Origin: Prauserella rugosa
GTDB lineage: Bacteria; Actinomycetota; Actinomycetes; Mycobacteriales; Pseudonocardiaceae
Direction: 5' to 3'
Length of the DNA: 49,633 nt
NCBI RefSeq assembly: GCF_000719975.1
Contig: NZ_JOIJ01000023.1
Span: 1-49,633, forward strand
Below are positions 18,065-26,943 of this stretch, piece after piece (the first letter of the stretch is position 1; each line of letters opens with the position of its first letter). Below the pieces are notes generated by a model that was given only the letters and a program-made list of their open reading frames with translations, did not search any database and had not been told where the DNA came from. The position numbers and the translations under genes were made by a program.

Positions 18065-19603
18065 TCAGCGGCCGCGGATCGGCTCGGACCTGCCCAGTTC
18101 GTTGCCGTCCCGGTCGAGTCCGGCGACAGCGAAGAACGGACCCTTCGCATCGCACGAGATGGCGGTCTCGAATCCGCCGCGCGGCACCGTGACCACCTCG
18201 GACAGATCGTTGGCGCGCTGGCCCGCCAGCACGCGCCAGCGCTTGACCTCGGTGGCCCCGTTCCAGCTGGCGTAGGCCAGCACGCCACGCGCGCTGTTGG
18301 GCCGCACGGCGAGGGCGGGCCGCTCGTCGGGCCTGCCGACCCAGTCGTCGAGGTAGGCGCGGTAGCTCTGCACCGCCTCGGGCGTGCGCCAGTCCGTGAT
18401 CCATTCGCCGTCGGCGTCGAACTCCGAGGTGAACGGCTGACTGCCCCACCCGATGAGCACGCGGCCGTCGTCGAGGACCTGCATGCTGCCCTGGTTGTCC
18501 GACAGCAGGCCCGCCGGGTGCACGTACTCGGCGACGAGCTCGGCCCGCATCGCATCGGTGTCGAGTTCGAGGACCATGCCGCGCGAACGCTGTGCCTGAG
18601 GTGGGGCCGCGGCGTTGTCGAACAGCGACACCGTGCCGTCCGGCTGTCTGCGCGCGTCGTGCTGCCAGAAGAACTCGACGCCGTCGCCCAGCGCGAAGTC
18701 CGATTTCGTGCCGCCGAGCCGCCACGTGACGTCCCCGGTGCTGCGGGAGATCTTGTAGACCGCCCAGGTGTTGCGTGCCGAGACGAGCAGGTCGCCGTCG
18801 TCGTCGACCTCGATGGAGTTGGGGTGGAAGTAGTCGAACGGCACATCCCTCGTTCCCGTCTCGCCCAGCTCCTTCCTGGTCTCGGCGACGTCGACGTGGT
18901 CGAGGCTGCGCCAGTCGAACAGCACCTCACCGGTCTCGACGTCGACCTCCTGGATCACCCCGTCCAGCACCCAGCCGTCGCGCGGACCGCCGATCGCGCT
19001 CAGGTCGGTGCGCACCGGGTTGTAGGCCATGATCAGCGCGGTGTCGTCGTCGGTGATGAGGAACTCGTGCAGGTCCGCGTCCGCCACGCCGTTGCCCGTG
19101 TTCACCTCCGCGATGCGCTCGTAGGACGCGCTGTAGATCACGCACTTGCCGAGGCCGTATCCGCTCGGTGCCACGCCCTCCCACGTGGTCAGGACCCGTT
19201 GCCCGCGGTAGGTCTGGGTGCGGAAGTCCATCGGCATCTCCTGCTCGCCCTCGCGCGGGAGGAACCACACGGGCTGTCCCCTGCGGTTCGCGATGAGCAG
19301 GCCGACCTGGCCGGCACCGTCGCCCTGGTACTCCTTGACGCCGAGGAACAGATGCCGCGGACTCGCGGGCGGCGCGGTGTCCGGGTCCGCGTCGGCCAGG
19401 TCGAGGCGCGGCGGACGCAGATCGGGCCGGGAGTAGAAGGTGTGGACGTCCTCGGCCTTCGGCGGCGGCAGCACCTCCGGTTCGGGTCGCGTCTGTGGAA
19501 TGCGGTACCCGACGTATCCGCTGACCAACGGCACCGCCGCGACGGTGCCCGCGACGCCTGCACCCTTGAAGAACCGCCGCCTGCTGAGCTCGTTGCGGCT
19601 CAT
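18065..19603 (-). CDS. Tat-exported arylsulfotransferase-fold (ASST) protein
   Basis: A 512-residue protein with a Tat signal (LSRRRFFKGAGVAGTVAAV), so it is folded before export. The rest is beta-propeller-like, with repeated D-x-D/G strands and motifs of the ASST family (LHEFLITDDDTALIMAYNPV, FDYFHPNSIEVDDDGDLLVS, FFWQHDARRQPDG). The His residues in the latter two fit the family pattern of active-site His. True ASSTs move sulfate between phenols; many actinobacterial relatives have unknown substrates. The ATG at 19603, just before the Tat signal, is preferred over the longer frame to 19657. Confidence 0.85.
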   Translation of the reverse strand: MSRNELSRRRFFKGAGVAGTVAAVPLVSGYVGYRIPQTRPEPEVLPPPKAEDVHTFYSRPDLRPPRLDLADADPDTAPPASPRHLFLGVKEYQGDGAGQVGLLIANRRGQPVWFLPREGEQEMPMDFRTQTYRGQRVLTTWEGVAPSGYGLGKCVIYSASYERIAEVNTGNGVADADLHEFLITDDDTALIMAYNPVRTDLSAIGGPRDGWVLDGVIQEVDVETGEVLFDWRSLDHVDVAETRKELGETGTRDVPFDYFHPNSIEVDDDGDLLVSARNTWAVYKISRSTGDVTWRLGGTKSDFALGDGVEFFWQHDARRQPDGTVSLFDNAAAPPQAQRSRGMVLELDTDAMRAELVAEYVHPAGLLSDNQGSMQVLDDGRVLIGWGSQPFTSEFDADGEWITDWRTPEAVQSYRAYLDDWVGRPDERPALAVRPNSARGVLAYASWNGATEVKRWRVLAGQRANDLSEVVTVPRGGFETAISCDAKGPFFAVAGLDRDGNELGRSEPIRGR

Positions 19604-19840
19604 CGTGTTCGTCCCTGTCCCTTCCCCACCACCGCCTGTACACGCGCCGGCGGCCACTGGTCTGATCCAGTGTCATCCGATCGGGGGAAAGTCGGGTTTG
19701 TCAAGTTCGTGCCGCCGGGTCCGTGGCCACTCGATGTCGCCCGACGTGATGTACGCACGACTCGGCGCGCCTGCCACGTCAAGGCGACGCGCCGCCCTAA
19801 CGTGAACGACGAGCAACGTGAACGCGCATGGGAGGCGGGA

Positions 19841-20818
19841 ATGCGAACGCTACGGGTGGTCGGGCTACACGAGGACGGGGAGTCCATCGTGTGCGAGGAC
19901 CCCGAGCGCCGCGAGCGCTTCCTCCTGCCCGCGGACGAACGCCTGCGCGCGGCCGCCCGCGGAGACATCACCCGTCTCGGCCAGATCGAGATCGAGCTGG
20001 AGGCCCAGATGCGACCACGCGAAATCCAGGCCCGGATCCGCGCGGGCGAATCGGTCGAACAGGTCGCGGCAGCCTCCGGGGTGCCCGCCGAACGCGTCGA
20101 ACGGTTCGCCTACCCCGTGCTCCTCGAACGCTCGCGACACGCCGAACTCGCCCAGCACGCGCACCCGGTGCGAGAGGACGGCCCCGACGTGCAGACCCTC
20201 GCCGAGGTCGTCGCGTACGCGTTCGGCGTGCGCGGCCACGACTTCTCCCAGGCCGAATGGGATGCCTGGCGCGGTGACGACGCGAAGTGGGTCGTCTGCC
20301 TGCGCTGGTCGGCGGGCCGCTCGTCCAACCGCGCCCACTGGACCTTCACCCCCGGCGCCCACGGTGGCACGGTGACGGCCCTGGACGACCTGGCGGCGTC
20401 ACTGCTCGACCCGACGTCGTTCCGCACGCCGCGCGCCGTCACCGATCTCGGTGAGCGTGCCGCCCGCACCGCCGAATCCGCCGGCGGCACGGCCGACGAG
20501 CAGGAACCGGTGCTGTTCGACTGCCCGGAGTTCGACGAGCCCGACGAACACGACGACACGGCCAGCAACGTCATCGAGGCGCCGCTGCCAGCCGACGAAC
20601 CCGAGATGGACGCCGCCGGGGCCCCGGAGACCGTCGAGCACGGTGACCACGGTGACCACGGTGACCGCCGGGACCACCGGGAGCACGGCGAACCGGGGCA
20701 GCAGGCCGCGGGCCACGCCCCGAACCGCGCGCAGCCCGGCCAGAAGAAGCGCAAGGGCCACACACCAGTGCCGGCGTGGGAGGACGTCCTGCTCGGCGTG
20801 CGCAGCCAACGCGGCTGA
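19841..20818 (+). CDS. sepH: septation protein SepH (DUF3071)
   Basis: A 325-residue actinobacterial cell-division protein that stimulates FtsZ assembly in known members. The N-terminal DUF3071 domain (residues 1-170) is typical: MRTLRVVGLHEDGESIV, the helix-turn-helix-like RPREIQARIRAGESVEQVA, and WDAWRGDDAKWVV. The C-terminal third is a disordered acidic linker with an HGD repeat, ending in the conserved tail KGHTPVPAWEDVLLGVRS. The ATG at 19841 has GGGAGG just upstream; longer frames are antisense to the ASST gene. The neighbour serC matches the order recalled in mycobacteria. Confidence 0.93.
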   Translation: MRTLRVVGLHEDGESIVCEDPERRERFLLPADERLRAAARGDITRLGQIEIELEAQMRPREIQARIRAGESVEQVAAASGVPAERVERFAYPVLLERSRHAELAQHAHPVREDGPDVQTLAEVVAYAFGVRGHDFSQAEWDAWRGDDAKWVVCLRWSAGRSSNRAHWTFTPGAHGGTVTALDDLAASLLDPTSFRTPRAVTDLGERAARTAESAGGTADEQEPVLFDCPEFDEPDEHDDTASNVIEAPLPADEPEMDAAGAPETVEHGDHGDHGDRRDHREHGEPGQQAAGHAPNRAQPGQKKRKGHTPVPAWEDVLLGVRSQRG

Positions 20819-20830
20819 CCACGGCCCCAC

Positions 20831-20888
20831 GCGTCGGGCGCAGCCACCGAGAAGCACAGCCCCACCGTCGGGCGCAGCCACCGAAACG
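20831..20888. repeat. two direct repeats of 19 bp
   Basis: CGTCGGGCGCAGCCACCGA occurs at 20831-20849 and again at 20870-20888, 39 bases apart, between sepH and the following terminator. Confidence 0.85.
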
Positions 20889-20890
20889 AG

Positions 20891-20923
20891 GAGTGGGCGG
20901 CCCCCATCGGGAGCCGCCCACTC
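20891..20923. terminator. strong hairpin between convergent sepH and SQD1-like gene
   Basis: Eleven-base-pair stem (GAGTGGGCGGC with its complement) with an 11-base loop, placed 19 bases before the SQD1-like stop. It should act for both converging genes. Confidence 0.85.
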
Positions 20924-20941
20924 GTCGTCAGTACCGGACCG

Positions 20942-22141
20942 TCACACGTTGGACGGGGTACCGACCTTGTCCGACTTGTCCGACGTCCACGTCGACACGC
21001 ACGGGATCTTCGCCGTGTCGCAGCGGTCGGCGTACTTCTTCGTGATCTCCGTGACCTCGGCCATCAGGCCCTCGTCGAGGGTGATCGGGTTGAGTCCGAG
21101 GTGCAGGAACCGGTCGTTGGCCACGTGCAGCTCGTTCTCGTCGGCCTCGTTGCGCGGGTTCTCGACGTTCTCGATCTTCGCGCCGGTCTTGTCGGCGATC
21201 ATCTGAGCGAGGTCGCGAACCCGGTGCGTCTCCGTCATCTGGTTCAGGATCTGCACCCGGTCACCCTTGGCGGGCGGGTTGGTGATGGCCAGCTCGATGC
21301 ACTTGACCGTGTCCTGGATGTGGATGAACGCACGCGTCTGGCCGCCCGTGCCGTGGACGGTCAGCGGGTAGTCGACACCGGCCTGCATCAGGAAGCGGTT
21401 CAGCACGGTGCCGTAGTCACCGTCGTAGTCGAACCGGTTGATGAGGCGCTCGTCGAGCTGGGTGTCCTTGGTCTGCGTGCCCCAGACGATGCCCTGGTGC
21501 AGGTCGGTGACCCGGAGCTTGTCGTTCTTGTTGTAGAAGTAGAAGAGCAGCTGGTCCTGCGTCTTCGTCATGTGGTAGATGCTGCCCGGGTTGGCCGGGT
21601 ACAGGATCTCCTGGTCGACCAGCTCGCCGTCGCCGACCTCGACCTTGACCTTGAGGTAGCCCTCCGGGATCTTCATGCCCGCCGTGCCGTAGCCGTACAC
21701 GCCCATCGTGCCGAGGTGCGCGATGTGGATGTCCAGGCCACTCTCGACGACCGCCGCCAGCACGTTGTTGGTCGCGCCCAGGTTGTTGTCCACCGTGTAG
21801 CGCTTGTGCCAGCTGCTCTTCATCGAGTACGGCGCGGCACGCTGCTCGGCGAAGTGCACGATCGCGTCGGGCCGGAACTCCAGGAGCAGGTCCAGCAGCC
21901 GCTGGTAGTTCTGCGACACGTCGAGGTTGTGGAAGGCGATGTCCTTGCCCGTGGCTTCCTTCCACGCCCGCAGCCGCTCGCCCATCGGCCGGATCGGCGT
22001 CAACGACTCGGCCTCGAGCTCGATGTCGATCTTGCGCCGCGAGAGGTTGTCGACGATGGCGACCTCGTGCCCCTGCGCGGACAGGTGCAGGGAGGTCGGC
22101 CATCCGCAGAAGCCGTCGCCGCCAAGAACCAGTACTCGCAT
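20942..22141 (-). CDS. SQD1-like UDP-sulfoquinovose synthase (extended SDR)
   Basis: The 399 residues resemble plant SQD1 and archaeal Agl3, which add sulfite to UDP-glucose to form UDP-sulfoquinovose. The NAD loop is GGDGFCGW (7-14). The SQD1-type stretch [20 protein letters not shown] follows. Catalytic Thr145 lies in HLGTMGVYG, Tyr189 and Lys193 in YHMTK, and the segment [12 protein letters not shown] fits the family. It is not a plain GalE. The ATG at 22141 has AGGAGG nine bases upstream. The gene is divergent from the GtrA gene, and downstream glycosyltransferase genes suggest its product feeds a glycan. A true sulfoquinovose product is inferred. Confidence 0.85.
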   Translation of the reverse strand: MRVLVLGGDGFCGWPTSLHLSAQGHEVAIVDNLSRRKIDIELEAESLTPIRPMGERLRAWKEATGKDIAFHNLDVSQNYQRLLDLLLEFRPDAIVHFAEQRAAPYSMKSSWHKRYTVDNNLGATNNVLAAVVESGLDIHIAHLGTMGVYGYGTAGMKIPEGYLKVKVEVGDGELVDQEILYPANPGSIYHMTKTQDQLLFYFYNKNDKLRVTDLHQGIVWGTQTKDTQLDERLINRFDYDGDYGTVLNRFLMQAGVDYPLTVHGTGGQTRAFIHIQDTVKCIELAITNPPAKGDRVQILNQMTETHRVRDLAQMIADKTGAKIENVENPRNEADENELHVANDRFLHLGLNPITLDEGLMAEVTEITKKYADRCDTAKIPCVSTWTSDKSDKVGTPSNV

Positions 22142-22288
22142 GTGTTTCGTTCCTCCTGATCGCCTGAGCCACGCGGCCCGGCTCTGCGCCCGAACTAGCC
22201 GGTTCACCTTGTCTTAGTAACGGGTCGATCTCAACCCCGTGCAAAGAATAGGGATGTCGCCGCACGAACGAGAAAGGCGGTTGGCACA

Positions 22289-22843
22289 ATGGTAGATGTG
22301 ACGACCGTTTCCGCAGGGCAAAACGCCGCCGACCAGCAGGAATCGGCTGATGACCCGGACAACCGTCCGGACCAGCCGACGTTCTTCGCTCGCATGGTCC
22401 GCGCGCTGATGAGCTCGGGCCTGGCCACCGGTATGAGCCAGGTGACGTTGATCGTGCTCCTCACGATGGACGTTAACCCAACGGTCGCGAGCGCCGCAGC
22501 GTTCGTGGCGGGGGCTATCCCCAACTACTTCGTCGCACGTCGCTGGGCGTGGAACCGCAAGGGCAAGCCCGACTTCAAGCGGGAGCTCCTGCCGTACCTG
22601 AGCGTGATCGCACTCGGCGGTCTCGCGTCGATGACGTTGACGACCGTGGCCGGCTGGATCACCGAGCCGCTGCGCATCGAGGGCTTCGTGCGCGTCATCG
22701 TGCTCGACGTGGCCTTCCTGAGCAGCTACGCGCTGGTGTTCCTGATCAAGTTCCTGCTGCTGGACCGCTTCGTCTACAGCGGGTCCAACATGCAGAAGAT
22801 CGCCGAGCGCGCGGCGCAGCCGCAGGCCTCGGCGGCCGCGTAA
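22289..22843 (+). CDS. GtrA-like membrane protein
   Basis: A 184-residue protein with a hydrophilic N-terminus of about 30 residues and four hydrophobic segments (about 38-60, 65-85, 105-125, 132-158). It matches the GtrA family (pattern AGAIPNYFVARRWAW). GtrA proteins are thought to flip lipid-linked sugars or support polyprenyl-phosphate glycosyltransferases. The nearby GT-C/GT2 fusion is the natural partner. It is divergent from the SQD1-like gene with 147 bases between the two starts. Confidence 0.88.
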   Translation: MVDVTTVSAGQNAADQQESADDPDNRPDQPTFFARMVRALMSSGLATGMSQVTLIVLLTMDVNPTVASAAAFVAGAIPNYFVARRWAWNRKGKPDFKRELLPYLSVIALGGLASMTLTTVAGWITEPLRIEGFVRVIVLDVAFLSSYALVFLIKFLLLDRFVYSGSNMQKIAERAAQPQASAAA

Positions 22844-22882
22844 CCTGCGCCGACGCGCCCGCACGGGCGCGGGCCACGGCTT

Positions 22883-22924
22883 CGAAGAGGGCCGTCCACC
22901 ACCGCGGTGGACGGACCCTCTTCG
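22883..22924 (+). terminator. long hairpin after the GtrA gene
   Basis: A stem of about 17 bp in two blocks (CGAAGAGGG and CGTCCACC with complements), one small bulge and a 5-base loop, 40 bases past the stop. Confidence 0.88.
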
Positions 22925-23338
22925 TATGCGCCCCACCGACGACGTCTACGTGGGGGCGTTCCGGCCACCTTCCGAGGTCGCTCGCGAGCCGTATGCGCTG
23001 GTCAGTGCCCACCTCACCGGGAGACCGGCCTACCCCCTCGGCTACCGCGCGCCGTACGAGGGCCTACCGACGGCACCCGATATGTCCTTATTCGGCCGGC
23101 GGAAATGGTGACCTTTTCCAGGTGCACCGCAGAACCCGCAACACTCGTCCTCCGCCGGAGAAAGATCGACTTCGCCACTTTTCACGCCGGCGCCACACGG
23201 AAGAATGTGGACAATCCACACCCGACTAACACGGGCGGACGGTCCACGCAATTCGGATACCGCGTCAATACTCTCGGCGGAATTCCCGCAAACCGGCACA
23301 ATGTGGACTCGATCCGAAAATGGCTCACAAAAACGAGA
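22925..23338. other. intergenic region, no convincing gene
   Basis: About 410 bases between two terminators, with somewhat lower GC than the coding regions around it. A 61-codon frame (22926-23111, plus) starts right after the hairpin with no ribosome site, and minus-strand frames crossing the region are antisense extensions of the downstream gene. I see no tRNA, repeat or clear promoter. Confidence 0.5.
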
Positions 23339-23373
23339 GCGGCCCTCCACCCCTTCACGGGGCGGAGGGCCGC
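23339..23373 (-). terminator. terminator of the glycosyltransferase operon
   Basis: Stem GCGGCCCTCC with its complement plus an inner CCCC/GGGG pair, 30 bases past the stop at 23404. Confidence 0.85.
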
Positions 23374-23403
23374 CTGCAGGCTCTCGTCGCGTCAGCGAGG
23401 CGC

Positions 23404-25692
23404 TCAGGCCAGCTTGCGCTCGTCCGCCGCCGACGTCTCGCTCCTGCGCACGTACGGCTTGCGCTTGCCGCCGCGGAAGACGTACTCGCGCAGCCACGTA
23501 CCCAGCATCACGCGCGAGTAGTTCGCGCCGTACTTGATGCTGCCGCCCTTCTTGCTGGCGCCGTTGTTGCGCAGCTCCATCGTCATCGGCACCTCGAGCA
23601 CTCGCGCACCCTTGGCCATGACACCGAGCAGCAGCTCGGAGGCCTGGTACTGCGGCTCGCGCAGGGTCACCGACGAGGCGAGGTCGGCGGGCATGGCGCG
23701 GAAGCCGAACGAGGTGTCGGTGATCTTCTGCATCGTGAGGATCGAGGCCAGCCAGGCGAACACCCGCACCCCGAGCCACCGGACGCTGCTGTCGTACTTG
23801 CCCGAGCCCAGCCTGCGCGAGCCGGTCACGAAGTCGGCGGTGCCGTCGAGCAGCGGCTTCATGAGCATCGGCAGCTCGTTGTTGTCGTACTGACCGTCGG
23901 CGTCGGTGGTCACCACCCAGTCGGCGCCGCACTCGGCGGCCAGGTGATAGCCGAGCCGCAGCGCACCGCCCTGTCCACGGTTCTTCGGCGCCTCGCACAC
24001 GTAGGCGCCCGCCGCGCGGGCCACCTCGGCCGTGCCGTCGGTGGCGCCGTCCACGACGACGAGGGTGGACACCGGGATGTCCCCGCAGTGGGTGGGCATG
24101 TTCTGCAGCACCGGGGTGATGCCCTTGGCCTCGTTGTAGGCCGCGATGACCACGACCAGGGGGCTCAACGGCGCGTCACCGTAGCGACTGCGGAACTCGG
24201 AGACCGCCGCGGTGTCGACGTCGTCGGGATAGTCGTCCATCTTCGGACGACGTCCGCCCTTCGCGGGCTTCTTTCCCATTCCGAACATCGCGGCCAGACC
24301 CAACACGCCGCCGATCGGCAGCAGGACGAGCGCAGGCAACTGATACCTCCAGGAGAACTCGAACGCGGCGGAACCTGCCAGGATGATGAGAGCACTGCCG
24401 GTCGCCAGGAAAGCGCCCGACCTGAGCGGTGATCTGCGTGCCTTTCCTACACCGACCGCACCCAGAATGCCGAACAGGGCGTAGGCGGCCAGCAGCGGCC
24501 CCCATGTGTACCCACCGTTCAGCTGGTAGGACCGCAGAAATGTGGCCAGGTCGCGGTCGGCGTGGGGCAGCTGGTCGTCGTAGGCCAGCGTCCACGCGTG
24601 GTACGTCTGGGGGGTCTCGGTCCCCACATCGTGGTACGGATAGTGCGTCTGGAACTGCCACCGCTCGACGGGGACGTCGTTGTAGAACGTCTCCTTGAAC
24701 GGCGAGAAGTTCTTGCCGAAGTCGTAGAGCACGGCGCCCGCGACGTCGAGCGGCTGGTTGAGCATCACCCGGTAGGCGAACTGCCTGGCCAACGTCGCCT
24801 TGTCCCGGTCGTCGGGCAACGGCTCCTCGGGCCAGTCGGCCGAGCCGTACTGGAAGTGCGTGTAGAAGTCGACCGACTTGCGCTCGCCGAGTGGTTCGTC
24901 CGGGCACATGATGCGCAGGCCCTGGTCGTCGGGCAGCTTGTCGCATTCGGCGATGGTGGCCATGCGCCCGTACAGCACGTTGTTCGACGCGCCGGTCAGG
25001 CCGAACTGACCGGCCTGTGTGTAGTAGTACGACATGTAGCCGAACAGCACCAGCGCCAGCCCGGCCACGCCCGCGAGCGTCCTGCCGAGCACGCGGCGCC
25101 TGCCCTGCCGGGTGGTCCACAGCTTCCAGCCGCCGTAGGCCAGCAACAGGAACAGCACGAACGGCACCGCGATGGCCATTCCGATCGTGCGCGTCAGGAC
25201 CGCCGCCGCCAGCAGCGCGCCGGCCAGCGCCGACCGCTGCCACGTCGCCTCCCCGCGGGACAGCAGCGCCCACACCATCCCGACCAGCAGCGCCTGGAAC
25301 GGGATCTCCGACATCAGCGTCGCTTCGATCTGGAGCTGGTAGGCGTCGAGCAGCACCGGCGCGGCGGCCAGCGCGGCCAGCCAGCCACGGTCGGTGTACC
25401 GCAGTGCCAGGCGGTACAGCGCGAGCGCCATCAGCACCCCGATGAGGTGCTGCACCGCCTGCACCCAGGCGAACCCGCCGAAGGCCAGCAGTCCCTTCAG
25501 GAACAGCGTGTAGCCGAGCGGGTTCAGGTCCGTGGGACGCAGCTCGGTGAGGTTGCCCAGGTAGCGGAACGTGTCGATGTACAGCAGCGCGGGCTGGTAG
25601 GCCAGCCACGCCACGATCCGCAGGGCGATGCCTCCGGCCAGCAGCAGCACCATGAGCCAGTGACGGCGGAGAAAGGAGGACACTCCGTGCAC
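23404..25692 (-). CDS. fused GT-C membrane glycosyltransferase and GT2 glycosyltransferase
   Basis: A 762-residue two-part enzyme. Residues 1-480 hold about 11-12 membrane segments with a large extracytoplasmic loop (about 235-375), as in polyprenyl-phosphate-dependent GT-C enzymes. The acidic motif YIDTFRYLG at about residue 38 sits in the first loop, where such enzymes carry a catalytic Asp. After a Lys/Arg-rich linker, residues 515-740 are a cytoplasmic GT2 domain of the DPM1 type (VVVIAAYNEAKGI, VVVDGATDGT, TTDADGQYD with the DxD). The fusion could both make a polyprenyl-phosphate sugar and use it outside the membrane. Start GTG at 25692; the epimerase gene lies 32 bases upstream. Confidence 0.88.
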   Translation of the reverse strand: MHGVSSFLRRHWLMVLLLAGGIALRIVAWLAYQPALLYIDTFRYLGNLTELRPTDLNPLGYTLFLKGLLAFGGFAWVQAVQHLIGVLMALALYRLALRYTDRGWLAALAAAPVLLDAYQLQIEATLMSEIPFQALLVGMVWALLSRGEATWQRSALAGALLAAAVLTRTIGMAIAVPFVLFLLLAYGGWKLWTTRQGRRRVLGRTLAGVAGLALVLFGYMSYYYTQAGQFGLTGASNNVLYGRMATIAECDKLPDDQGLRIMCPDEPLGERKSVDFYTHFQYGSADWPEEPLPDDRDKATLARQFAYRVMLNQPLDVAGAVLYDFGKNFSPFKETFYNDVPVERWQFQTHYPYHDVGTETPQTYHAWTLAYDDQLPHADRDLATFLRSYQLNGGYTWGPLLAAYALFGILGAVGVGKARRSPLRSGAFLATGSALIILAGSAAFEFSWRYQLPALVLLPIGGVLGLAAMFGMGKKPAKGGRRPKMDDYPDDVDTAAVSEFRSRYGDAPLSPLVVVIAAYNEAKGITPVLQNMPTHCGDIPVSTLVVVDGATDGTAEVARAAGAYVCEAPKNRGQGGALRLGYHLAAECGADWVVTTDADGQYDNNELPMLMKPLLDGTADFVTGSRRLGSGKYDSSVRWLGVRVFAWLASILTMQKITDTSFGFRAMPADLASSVTLREPQYQASELLLGVMAKGARVLEVPMTMELRNNGASKKGGSIKYGANYSRVMLGTWLREYVFRGGKRKPYVRRSETSAADERKLA

Positions 25693-25724
25693 TTTCTTCT
25701 CGGTCGAGCCGGGCCTTCGGCGGT

Positions 25725-26669
25725 TCAGCCCGCGGCCGCAGCGGCCTTCTGGAAGTATTCCCAGGTCGCGGCCAGCCCACCCTTGAGGTCGAAGGACGGC
25801 TTGTAGCCGATGGTCTCCGCGCTGCCGGAGATGTCGACGATCACCGCGGGCATCTCACCGCCCGGCGCGGGCACGTGCTCGACGGGGATCTCGGCGCCGG
25901 TCACGGCACGCACGCCCTCGATCATGTCCAGCACCGACACCGACTTGCCGCCGCCGAGGATCGCGCGGCCGACGTACTGCGTGTCCCATGCGCACGTGAT
26001 GCCGGTGACGATGTCGTCGAGGAAGACCAGGTCACGCTTCTGCTGGCCGTCGCCGTAGACCTTGACGCCCTCACCCGCGAGCGCGGCGCGCATGAGCCGC
26101 GGGATGAAGCTGTCCTTGTGCGACATGCCGGGCCCGTAGACGTTGGTGAAGCGCAGCGCCGTGGTCTTGACGCCGTAGGCGCCCGCGTACCCGGACATCA
26201 GCATCTCGCAGGCGGCCTTCGTCGCGCCGTAGGGCGTGAGCGGAGCCAGCGGCAGGTCCGGGGTGATCGTGGCCGTACCGACGTCACCGACCACGGCGTT
26301 CGTCGAGGCGAGGATGAACCGCGGCACCTCGTGGATCCGAGCCAGCTCGAGCAGCTCGTGGGTGATGTTCACGTTCTCGGTGTAGGTCTCGGCGGGCATC
26401 TCGACCGACTTCAGCACCGAGGTGATCGCGGCGAGGTGGATGATGCCGTCGACGCCGGGCTTGATCGCCTGTTCGCGCACGGCGGCGTCCTTCAGGTCAC
26501 CCTGGACATGGATGACGCCTTCGTCGTCCGGGTACGGCGACGGTTCCCTGTCGATGACGGTGACCTGGGCGCCGCGCTCCCGGAACTTCGCGACGACCGC
26601 GCGCCCGATGAAGCCGCTACCACCGGTGACGACGACGTTGGACACGTCGTGAGCGTTAGACGAAGCCAT
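25725..26669 (-). CDS. NAD-dependent sugar epimerase/dehydratase (GalE-like SDR)
   Basis: A 314-residue extended short-chain dehydrogenase acting on a nucleotide sugar. It shows TGGSGFIG for NAD binding (about residues 15-22), HLAAITSV, a Ser/Thr in ILASTNAVVGD, YGATK as the catalytic Tyr/Lys pair, and RFTNVYGPG. UDP-glucose 4-epimerase is the most likely type, but the substrate is unproven. The ATG at 26669 is chosen because residues before it in the longer frame are unlike protein. It has no strong ribosome site, and TACTTT lies 9 bases upstream, so a leaderless message is possible. It forms an operon with the following glycosyltransferase gene. Confidence 0.9.
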   Translation of the reverse strand: MASSNAHDVSNVVVTGGSGFIGRAVVAKFRERGAQVTVIDREPSPYPDDEGVIHVQGDLKDAAVREQAIKPGVDGIIHLAAITSVLKSVEMPAETYTENVNITHELLELARIHEVPRFILASTNAVVGDVGTATITPDLPLAPLTPYGATKAACEMLMSGYAGAYGVKTTALRFTNVYGPGMSHKDSFIPRLMRAALAGEGVKVYGDGQQKRDLVFLDDIVTGITCAWDTQYVGRAILGGGKSVSVLDMIEGVRAVTGAEIPVEHVPAPGGEMPAVIVDISGSAETIGYKPSFDLKGGLAATWEYFQKAAAAAG

Positions 26670-26895
26670 GGGGCGTAAAGTACCGGTCCCCCGAACGGAC
26701 GCTGCCGCCGACCGACTCAATACTCGGTCGCCAGTCCCTCGGCAAGGCTCCGACCTGGTCGTTACCGACCCGTGAGACCCCTCCGACTCCCCGGTAGGCC
26801 CGCTGACCTGGGCCGAATCGACGTCCGGCCTGGTGTGTATGTCCGTTCTCACAAGGGGTACATGTGCTCGGCGTCATAGCTTTCGGGTGTCGGTG

Positions 26896-26935
26896 GCGCA
26901 ACCGAGTCGCAACCGGTAGCGCAACCGAGTCGGAA
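26896..26935. repeat. short repeats GCGCAACCGAGTCG
   Basis: GGCGCAACCGAGTCG and AGCGCAACCGAGTCGG flank a related GCAACCGGTA unit in the gap between the DUF2537 gene and the epimerase gene. Confidence 0.65.
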
Positions 26936-26943
26936 TCGGGGCC

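Noticed and set aside
22926..23111. 61-codon plus-strand frame after the GtrA terminator
   Set aside because: The start lies directly behind the hairpin without a ribosome site, and the sequence has no recognisable feature.
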